Assembly: GCF_002027705.1 (NCBI RefSeq)
Contig: NZ_MBTG01000001.1
Span: 124,001 to 188,000 of the forward strand
DNA from: Paenibacillus ferrarius
GTDB lineage: Bacteria; Bacillota; Bacilli; Paenibacillales; NBRC-103111
Direction of reading: 5' to 3'
DNA: 64,000 bases
Made by a program: the position numbers and the translations under genes. The number at the start of each line of letters is the position of its first letter. Position 1 is the stretch's first letter. This document shows positions 58,781 through 64,000 of the stretch, piece by piece. Below the pieces are notes generated by a model, which searched no databases, was not told where the DNA came from, and saw only the letters and a list, made by a program, of their open reading frames with translations.

Positions 58781-58806
58781 GGAGAGTGTTCATTCACTCT
58801 CCTTTT
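58781..58806 (+). terminator. Intrinsic terminator before thyA
   Basis: GGAGAGTG (58781-58788) pairs with CACTCTCC (58795-58802), followed by TTTT. It separates the reductase unit from thyA. Confidence 0.8.
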
Positions 58807-58831
58807 ATAATCGAATTTAAGGGAGATATAA

Positions 58832-59617
58832 ATGACTCAAGCAGATAAGCAATACCTAGAATTAGTAAGAGACATTTTAACATACGGTTACTACGATAAT
58901 AATCGAACAGGAATCCCAACCAAGAAACTTTTTGGAAAACTATTTACGTTTGATCTTCAAAATGAATTTCCTATTCTCACAACTAAATTTGTACCTTTTA
59001 AAACGGCTGTAAAGGAGCTATTCTGGATATACGTTATGCAGAGTAATGATGTTCGCGGATTACAGCAAATGGGTGTCACAGTGTGGGATGAGTGGATGAG
59101 AGAGGATGGTAGCATAGGTAAAGCTTACGGTTATCAGATTGCCAAGTACAAACAGATCGATAAACTTATTGATGGATTAAAGAACGATCCTCAGTCCAGA
59201 AGGCATATTATGACTCTATGGAACTTAGATGACCTAGATGACATGGCACTTCAGCCCTGTGCGTTTCAGACGATCTGGGACGTTTCAAATGGACATTTGA
59301 ACTGCACATTAGTTCAGCGAAGCGGAGATGTCGGACTAGGAATCCCTTTTAACTTCACCCAATATGCTGTATTAGTACATATGATTGCCCAAGTCACAAA
59401 CTTAAAAGTTGGCACACTAAATCATTATATGAATAACGCACACATCTATGAAAATCACATTGAGCCAGTCAAAACTCAGTTGAACAGAGAATCATATCAT
59501 GCACCAGATTTATGGATTAACCCTGATGTTAAAGACTTTTATGATTTCACACTGAACGATATAAAGCTTATTAATTACAAGTATCATCCAAAGATTGATA
59601 TGGTAGTAGCAATATAG
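58832..59617 (+). CDS. thyA: Thymidylate synthase, ThyA type
   Basis: 261 residues, the usual short ThyA length. The folate/dUMP motifs are intact: [20 protein letters not shown], the phosphate-binding [10 protein letters not shown], catalytic Cys143 in ALQPCAFQT (usually PCHFL or PCHxF), and [19 protein letters not shown]. It methylates dUMP to dTMP with methylene-tetrahydrofolate. SPbeta also carries thymidylate synthase, supporting the relation. ATG 58832 follows AAGGGAG. Confidence 0.95.
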   Translation: MTQADKQYLELVRDILTYGYYDNNRTGIPTKKLFGKLFTFDLQNEFPILTTKFVPFKTAVKELFWIYVMQSNDVRGLQQMGVTVWDEWMREDGSIGKAYGYQIAKYKQIDKLIDGLKNDPQSRRHIMTLWNLDDLDDMALQPCAFQTIWDVSNGHLNCTLVQRSGDVGLGIPFNFTQYAVLVHMIAQVTNLKVGTLNHYMNNAHIYENHIEPVKTQLNRESYHAPDLWINPDVKDFYDFTLNDIKLINYKYHPKIDMVVAI

Positions 59618-59620
59618 ATA

Positions 59621-59718
59621 TAAAGTAAAAATAACAGTGTACATTATAATATAGATGTGATAAGATGATATCAAGCCAAAGGAAATAATATCCTGAAAGC
59701 AAGATATCATCTTTTTTT
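59621..59718 (+). ncRNA. Short terminated RNA or attenuator after thyA
   Basis: The TAAAGTAAAAATAA element (59621-59634) and a -10-like TATAAT (59645-59650) lie just before a hairpin, GATGATATC (59664-59672) pairing with GATATCATC (59703-59711), followed by seven T. Inside the loop, AGGA can pair with TCCT. A transcript from this site would be about 60 nt and end before the next gene's ribosome site (AAAGGAGGG), so it is either a small RNA or an attenuator; it also ends thyA transcription. Confidence 0.5.
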
Positions 59719-59736
59719 ACAAAGGAGGGAAAGGAA

Positions 59737-60102
59737 ATGTGTTATGCATACAAATCATTATCAAATCAAATTCAGCAATTGCAGAGCGAATTGGGAATAA
59801 TGAGTGAGGAACTATCAGTTCATGATAAGGCAATTTCAAACCTAACTCATGAGTTAGAGGACATGACTTTTGATGTATCAGATGGCTACAAGATTGCAAA
59901 GACTTTGCAAGAAATGCTACTGAAACGAAGACGAACTAAGTATGAAATTTCCCAAATTAGATCGTTAAAATCACATCTAGAAAGTCTTGAGTTTAAACTT
60001 AAAGATAACGAAAAGAAGCTGAAAAATTATTTGCCACATAACTGGGATAGAGTCATACATAGCAATAAAGAGGAATTTGGAAAGGACTTGGTTTCGCATT
60101 AA
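59737..60102 (+). CDS. Coiled-coil hypothetical protein, 121 aa
   Basis: ATG 59737 follows GGAGGGAAAGGAA. Nearly all coiled coil (LSNQIQQLQSELGIMSEELS; LKSHLESLEFKLKDNEKKLK). It overlaps the protease gene downstream by 26 bases. Unknown function. Confidence 0.65.
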   Translation: MCYAYKSLSNQIQQLQSELGIMSEELSVHDKAISNLTHELEDMTFDVSDGYKIAKTLQEMLLKRRRTKYEISQIRSLKSHLESLEFKLKDNEKKLKNYLPHNWDRVIHSNKEEFGKDLVSH

Positions 60103-60688
60103 AAATAAAAACTTAATTTTCATAACATTATTTACTCTAATTAACGTAGTCTCATATATATGGCAAAGCCGCTACACTATCACATTATCACCTTTAATCA
60201 TGTTAACATTGGCTATGTATATTTATCAGAAAGAATTTGAGGAGTTCGATCTTTCAATATTCAAACAACGTTCTATATATGAATTGGCTGGGAATGCTTT
60301 TGTAATCGCCGTTTTGTTACAATCAGGATTGAACCTTGCAGCTAAACTTTTTTTCAACACAGAAATAGCAAACATGTCAATGAAATTATTTAATATTCCC
60401 ATCATACCAGTATCAGCCGTTTTATTTGCACCTATATTGGAAGAGTTGATCTTCAGGAAGATTATCTTCGGAACACTTGATAAACGATGCAATTTTTGGA
60501 TTGGATCAATTATTAGCTCAATGTTATTCGCGGCAGCACACTTAAGTATTCAATTATTTCTAGGATATTTTGCAGTAGGTATGGTATTTTGTTGGTTTTA
60601 TAAAAAGAGTAATAGCTTAATCGTTACAGTTTTAGCTCATACATATATAAACTTCTTAGTCATTATTTCTAAGTCGATTATAACATAA
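60077..60688 (+). CDS. CPBP-family intramembrane metalloprotease, 203 aa
   Basis: About six hydrophobic segments. The CPBP (CAAX/Abi) motifs appear in order: EELIFRK (EExxxR) near residue 119, FAAAH (FxxxH) near 151, and HTYIN (HxxxN/B) near 190. These membrane proteases process peptides and proteins; S. aureus MroQ of this family takes part in AgrD processing. With an agr module in the same genome, a role in signal maturation is possible but unproven; bacteriocin immunity is the other common role. TTG 60077 overlaps the previous gene. Confidence 0.85.
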   Translation: MERTWFRIKNKNLIFITLFTLINVVSYIWQSRYTITLSPLIMLTLAMYIYQKEFEEFDLSIFKQRSIYELAGNAFVIAVLLQSGLNLAAKLFFNTEIANMSMKLFNIPIIPVSAVLFAPILEELIFRKIIFGTLDKRCNFWIGSIISSMLFAAAHLSIQLFLGYFAVGMVFCWFYKKSNSLIVTVLAHTYINFLVIISKSIIT

Positions 60689-60713
60689 AAATAAAAGAAT
60701 GAGGATGTGTAAA

Positions 60714-60911
60714 ATGAGGAGTCAATTAAACATATATAGTTCAGATAGTGGAGTAATCCAAGCATTCTATGAATACGAAGATACATATAGAGACTTTAAA
60801 ATTGCTAAGGTTGTATTCCCACATGATAATGACATTCGAACTCGTTACGATGAGTTATGCGGCAAAGTAACATACAAAAGAATCGAGGATCTGAATATTG
60901 GAGTACACTGA
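60714..60911 (+). CDS. Hypothetical protein, 65 aa
   Basis: ATG 60714 follows ATGAGGATGTG. Mixed fold (MRSQLNIYSSDSGVIQAFYE). The AT element is at 60686-60694. Unknown function. Confidence 0.6.
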   Translation: MRSQLNIYSSDSGVIQAFYEYEDTYRDFKIAKVVFPHDNDIRTRYDELCGKVTYKRIEDLNIGVH

Positions 60912-61116
60912 GGCAGCTAAGTTATTAATAAATCGATGTTTTAGAAATGGTGACATTAGATCAATTCATCTTAACTTTGGTGAAAAATATTCACTCGAAG
61001 ATATACAAATAAAATTTACAGAAGAGTTGTACGAAATGATTGCTGCATCAGATCGAGTTAAAGTAACTCGCACATCGAAAAGTGCAAACATTACTGGAAG
61101 ATTGGGGATGCATTAG
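60898..61116 (+). CDS. Hypothetical protein, 72 aa
   Basis: TTG 60898 overlaps the previous gene, after CGAGGATCTG. Mixed fold (NRCFRNGDIRSIHLNFGEKY), basic C-terminus. Unknown function. Confidence 0.6.
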   Translation: MEYTEAAKLLINRCFRNGDIRSIHLNFGEKYSLEDIQIKFTEELYEMIAASDRVKVTRTSKSANITGRLGMH

Positions 61117-61117
61117 A

Positions 61118-61840
61118 CTGAGACGAACATTGGTAATTAGTGATATTCACGGGTGTCACACTAAATTCTTGAAATTGCTTGAACATGTAAAACACGACCC
61201 AGCAGAAGATAAGCTTATCTTGCTTGGCGATTATATGGATAGAGGGCTTAAAAGTAAAGAGGTTATTGAGACAGTTAAAAATCTTGTTGAACATCATAAA
61301 GTAGTTGCCCTGAGAGGCAATCATGATCAAATGTTTTTAGATGCCATCAATGGCCAAGATGATTATATATTCTTACATAATGGTGGGATTAATACAATTG
61401 AAAGTTATTGTGGGCTAAATTGGTTTGAGAATCACAGCGGCTTTGATTTCAACAGATATCTAGAAGCAAAAGACTTCATTAAAAGACATTATCATGAACA
61501 TATTGCTTTCATCGACTCCTTACCATTTTACCATGAAGACGAATCACACATTTATGTTCATGCTGGATTAAGTCCATACTACACAGAAAAAGATTGGAAG
61601 TCTCAACCTACTGAAAACTTCCTTTGGATCAGAGATATCTTTTTAGCTAATAAAACCCCATTTAGCAAGACTATAGTCTTTGGTCATACCCCAACGATTA
61701 ACCTACACAAGAAACCAGATATCTATTTTGGTGAAGGTAAGATAGGAATCGATGGTGGAGTATGCTTTGGATATCAATTGAACTGTTTAGAGATTATTGC
61801 TGGTGAATACAACACATATTCAACAAAAGAGATCCAATAA
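61118..61840 (+). CDS. PPP-family metallophosphatase, about 240 aa; apparent CTG start
   Basis: The four PPP motifs are intact: LVISDIHGCHTKF (normally GDxHG, here SDIHG), LILLGDYMDRGLKS (GDxxDRG), VALRGNHDQMFLD (RGNHD) and IVFGHTPTIN (GHT). This is the lambda-phosphatase/PrpE-like group that removes phosphate from proteins or from bis-nucleotides. Start: the previous gene ends at 61116 and GGGGA (61104-61108) is nine bases before CT G 61118, giving RRTLVISDIHG; ATT 61112 and GTG 61082 are alternatives. Confidence 0.85.
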   Translation: MRRTLVISDIHGCHTKFLKLLEHVKHDPAEDKLILLGDYMDRGLKSKEVIETVKNLVEHHKVVALRGNHDQMFLDAINGQDDYIFLHNGGINTIESYCGLNWFENHSGFDFNRYLEAKDFIKRHYHEHIAFIDSLPFYHEDESHIYVHAGLSPYYTEKDWKSQPTENFLWIRDIFLANKTPFSKTIVFGHTPTINLHKKPDIYFGEGKIGIDGGVCFGYQLNCLEIIAGEYNTYSTKEIQ

Positions 61841-61877
61841 ATCGAATATTTTATTAGGGAGAGGAAGTGAATAAATC

Positions 61878-62117
61878 TTGCTTTGGAGAAAAAAGAAGCA
61901 AATCTGTGAACACGAATGGTTCGACTTAGAGTCCAGAGAAGAATATGTTGACCATACAACATGTGGAATTCCAGTTGGGAGATTTGAAGATGTAATGCAT
62001 ATTTATTGTCCAAAATGCGATGCAAGAAAAATGGTTTCTGAACTAGAAGGAAGACTCATTATTAAGGCACACGAAATAAAAACACAATACAAAAACCGCT
62101 GTAATGAAATATATTGA
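61878..62117 (+). CDS. Zinc-binding hypothetical protein, 79 aa
   Basis: TTG 61878 follows GAGAGGAAG. A CEHEW motif near residue 9 and CPKCDARK near residue 46 form a C-x-H...CxxC zinc ribbon, a common type of small phage protein. Basic N- and C-termini. Unknown function. Confidence 0.6.
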   Translation: MLWRKKKQICEHEWFDLESREEYVDHTTCGIPVGRFEDVMHIYCPKCDARKMVSELEGRLIIKAHEIKTQYKNRCNEIY

Positions 62118-62146
62118 AAGATGCATTTTTGTGGGGAGGAATTACT

Positions 62147-62293
62147 TTGGAATATGATAGATACGAAGTAGACAGGGAACTAACAAAAGAAAACTACTCT
62201 ATTTTTGATACAAGCGAAGAGCGTTATATTGCTGAGAATCTAAAGAAGTTAGATGCTGAGTTGATTGCATTAGCATTAAACAAAAGCAATTGA
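62147..62293 (+). CDS. Small acidic helical protein, 48 aa
   Basis: TTG 62147 follows GGGGAGG. MEYDRYEVDRELTKENYSIF then a charged helix. Unknown function. Confidence 0.5.
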   Translation: MEYDRYEVDRELTKENYSIFDTSEERYIAENLKKLDAELIALALNKSN

Positions 62294-62325
62294 AAGGCGA
62301 CATTTATTGGGAAGGAGTGTGTTGA

Positions 62326-62514
62326 ATGGAAATTATTAAGTGGGTTATAACAATTTATATGATGATGGGTTTTGTAACATTAAGATTCTACCTAGTAGAC
62401 TTTAGGGATTCGAAAATGGATATTAGCAAATTCACTGTTTGCTTAATTGCACTATTCTTATTTCCGCTATTCTGGTTCCTAAGAAAACTCATAGCAGCTA
62501 ATTTTAAATTATAG
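62326..62514 (+). CDS. Two-segment membrane protein, 62 aa
   Basis: ATG 62326 follows AAGGAGTG. Two hydrophobic segments (about residues 3-21 and 35-52), basic end. Unknown function. Confidence 0.6.
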   Translation: MEIIKWVITIYMMMGFVTLRFYLVDFRDSKMDISKFTVCLIALFLFPLFWFLRKLIAANFKL

Positions 62515-62557
62515 CAACACAATAAATGCTCCATTTTATCAAAAAGGAAGTGCTTAG

Positions 62558-62764
62558 GTGGCATTTAGAACAGAAGAAATAATAACCTATAAGAGTATTG
62601 TTATATGTGATGATTGCAAGAAAGAGACTGAATTATGTGAATCCGCATATCCTATTGGTTTTGATAATCGAATGAACAGAGCATTGGCAGCAGGCTATAC
62701 ATTTAAAGATACAGGTAAACAGTTTAAGAATTACTGTAAGGACTGTCGGACGACACGTGAATGA
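62558..62764 (+). CDS. Zinc-binding hypothetical protein, 68 aa
   Basis: GTG 62558 follows AAGGAAG. CDDCKKETELCES and YCKDCRTTRE give two Cys pairs, a likely zinc ribbon. Last + strand gene of the window. Confidence 0.6.
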   Translation: MAFRTEEIITYKSIVICDDCKKETELCESAYPIGFDNRMNRALAAGYTFKDTGKQFKNYCKDCRTTRE

Positions 62765-62785
62765 ATAAGAAATAATACATTAATT

Positions 62786-63373
62786 TCATCGGGAATTATT
62801 CCAGACATTCCTGTCTTTAAAATCGCCAGCAACATAAAAGTTTCCAAACGTGTCCTGTGTTAAGTGTCCAATTGGATTTGCAGGGGAAACTGGTAGCTCA
62901 TGTTGGCATCTATGACACCATGTCCTTATAGAACCTTCATAAACCCAATGGTTGCCTTTATTCCAACATGCATGGCATTTATAATGTAGTCTGTATAATT
63001 TTGTACCATCATCTCTAATTTTGATCCCAGTTCTTACGAAGTCAGGCTGATCATCAACTGTTTTATATGTATTCTCTAATTCAATCTTATCTTCAGTTAA
63101 ACCTTGTATTAACTGTTCTCTAATTTCATTTTTATCTATATCTGTTTTATGGATTACCTCGTGCTCAATTGGTTGCACATCATTAAAAAATGAACTATAT
63201 GCATCACCAATTTTAGAGTATGTATCAACCATTTCAAATACATCTGAGTCTATCCCAAATAGTCTGAACACTTTATCTATAATAACCAATTTACTTAAAT
63301 TATCTGCTTCAGATATTTCAATCTCTGCTTTCTTACCTTTACCATCATCAATTGAGATTTTGACATTTAGCAC
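62786..63373 (-). CDS. Hypothetical protein with zinc ribbon, 195 aa
   Basis: The N-terminal 110 residues are acidic with no known motif (LNVKISIDDGKGKKAEIEIS). The C-terminal part has YKCHACWNKGNHW with WCHRCQHELP, a C-x2-C...C-x2-C zinc ribbon followed by a conserved-looking FGNFYVAGDF. It starts a minus-strand group at the right end. GTG 63373 is preceded by AAAGGATGG. Function unknown. Confidence 0.65.
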   Translation of the reverse strand: MLNVKISIDDGKGKKAEIEISEADNLSKLVIIDKVFRLFGIDSDVFEMVDTYSKIGDAYSSFFNDVQPIEHEVIHKTDIDKNEIREQLIQGLTEDKIELENTYKTVDDQPDFVRTGIKIRDDGTKLYRLHYKCHACWNKGNHWVYEGSIRTWCHRCQHELPVSPANPIGHLTQDTFGNFYVAGDFKDRNVWNNSR

Positions 63374-63435
63374 CGCGACACCATCCTTTGATAAATAATC
63401 ATATCGAAAAATGTATCAATTATCAATCGGGAGTT

Positions 63436-63466
63436 AAATAAAAAACCACTGCAAAGGATGCAGCGG
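63436..63466 (-). terminator. Intrinsic terminator of the secreted-protein gene
   Basis: On the minus strand CCGCTGCA pairs with TGCAGTGG around a five-base loop and is followed by TTTTTTATT. It lies just after the gene ending at 63475. Confidence 0.75.
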
Positions 63467-63474
63467 CTTATGTA

Positions 63475-63696
63475 TTAGCTTGCTTTTTTAGTGCCTTTTT
63501 TACCAGTTTCGGGGTTTACGTTCCCTTTAGTGCTCCAGTTGTTCTTTTTGGTTGAATCTTTATCAGTACGATTGTGTGGAGCAACATGTGTACCATTTTT
63601 CTTAGTGTAGCCTTTTACAGATGTTTTTGCGAATGCAGAAGTCCCAAAACTTAATACGAGTGCCATTGTTAGTAATGTAATAACGAGTTTTTTCAA
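63475..63696 (-). CDS. Small secreted protein, 73 aa
   Basis: On the minus strand AAGGAGG precedes TTG 63696. A signal peptide (KKLVITLLTMALVLSFGTSAFA) is followed by a short mature part with KGYTKKNGTHVAPHNRTD and NWSTKGNVNPETGKKGTK. This repeat-like GY..KdGTyV.PH.RT...GNvNP.TGk.G pattern is found in many small exported bacterial and phage proteins of unknown role. It has its own terminator, suggesting independent, perhaps lysogenic, expression. Confidence 0.75.
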   Translation of the reverse strand: MKKLVITLLTMALVLSFGTSAFAKTSVKGYTKKNGTHVAPHNRTDKDSTKKNNWSTKGNVNPETGKKGTKKAS

Positions 63697-63845
63697 AGTA
63701 TTTCCTCCTTCCAAATTTAATAGGAACATTTTACCATTATTATAGGTAATTTGTCTCATAAAAGTTTGTGAAGGATTAAATGAAATTTGAATTTTATTAG
63801 GACAGGGGGTGAAGGAGAAAGAAAATTCTCTTCTTCATAATAATA

Positions 63846-64000
63846 CTAGCCACTAATATCAAGATTTCCGCCTAAATGTGGTTGCACACTCTGTGCCATC
63901 ATTTGAATCATTTGTTGAGCTTGCTCTGTAGACTGATCCTTAGCCATTTTAAGAACACTTATTCCAACAGCTTGACTTAAATTGTTCTGAGCTAAGGACA
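63846..64000 (-). CDS. YjfB-family protein, C-terminal part (cut by window edge)
   Basis: The minus-strand frame reads SLAQNNLSQAVGISVLKMAK to MAQSVQPHLGGNLDISG, the end of the YjfB family of small Bacillota proteins once called putative motility proteins. The N-terminus lies beyond 64000. A YjfB gene at this place may be cargo, or mark approach to host-type DNA. Confidence 0.75.
   Translation of the reverse strand, partial: SLAQNNLSQAVGISVLKMAKDQSTEQAQQMIQMMAQSVQPHLGGNLDISG

Noticed and set aside
1..64000. CRISPR array, insertion sequence, rRNA or complete tRNA gene
   Set aside because: No regular direct repeats with unique spacers, no transposase, and no rRNA-like stretch were seen. The only tRNA-like element (19743-19805) is too short.
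1..64000. UGA recoded as tryptophan across the genome
   Set aside because: Trp is plainly encoded by TGG throughout and TGA ends many genes, so the in-frame TGA at 44699 is an isolated case.

Overview
The window looks like part of a large temperate bacteriophage genome, or an integrated or plasmid prophage, from a low-GC Bacillota host, most likely Bacillales (Bacillus, Paenibacillus or Brevibacillus type). Evidence: roughly 35% GC by eye, dense packing of about 120 short genes nearly all on the + strand, strong AGGAGG-type ribosome sites, and a gene order resembling Bacillus subtilis phage SPbeta: a yopQ/yopR-like (mrpR) lysogeny pair, a long block of small early genes, then yorG-, yorI-, yorJ- and yorK-like replication genes, then ribonucleotide reductase. 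The SPbeta comparison is from memory of family features and gene order; no alignment was run.

Layout. 1-4627: control region with an XRE regulator, a DGxHR-domain protein and a tyrosine-recombinase-fold repressor like MrpR. 4660-7058: a phage-borne agr-type peptide-signalling module (AgrB, a kinase-less membrane sensor, AgrD, a LytTR regulator), then a paired direct repeat and a 350-base stretch without genes that may encode a regulatory RNA. It lies beside the repressor, the neighbourhood where SPbeta carries the arbitrium system. 7119-17806: small early genes, with a macrodomain protein, HNH endonuclease, resolvase catalytic domain and esterase. 17880-19654: accessory cargo with its own promoters (lipoprotein, DUF5713, DUF4062/TIR-like protein). 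19687-22310: a structured leader RNA, an SSB-like protein and a RecA-fold ATPase. 22460-33644: small genes, including a lytic transglycosylase, a nucleotide kinase, an HPr/Crh-like protein, an HNH-AP2 endonuclease, a Gp157-like protein and a LexA-box-controlled divergent pair. 33664-37125: DnaB helicase, LAGLIDADG endonuclease, primase. 37418-48176: a YyaC-like protein, an Hsp90-type ATPase, small genes and a RecJ-like exonuclease. 48224-55145: small genes. 55216-59617: nucleotide metabolism (NrdF with an ATP-cone, NrdE, a MazG-type pyrophosphatase, ThyA). 59621-64000: a small RNA or attenuator, a CPBP protease, a PPP phosphatase and three minus-strand genes ending in a partial YjfB. No DNA polymerase, terminase, capsid or tail gene is present.

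Two genome-wide patterns stand out. Many gene junctions carry a short AT-rich element whose left arm contains the stop codon and whose right arm (TTTTAT or TTTCAT) sits just before the next ribosome site. About 18 other sites carry a TAAAGTAAAAATAA-like motif, often directly upstream of a sigma-A-type promoter. Several genes with good ribosome sites also appear to start at ATA, ATT or ATC.
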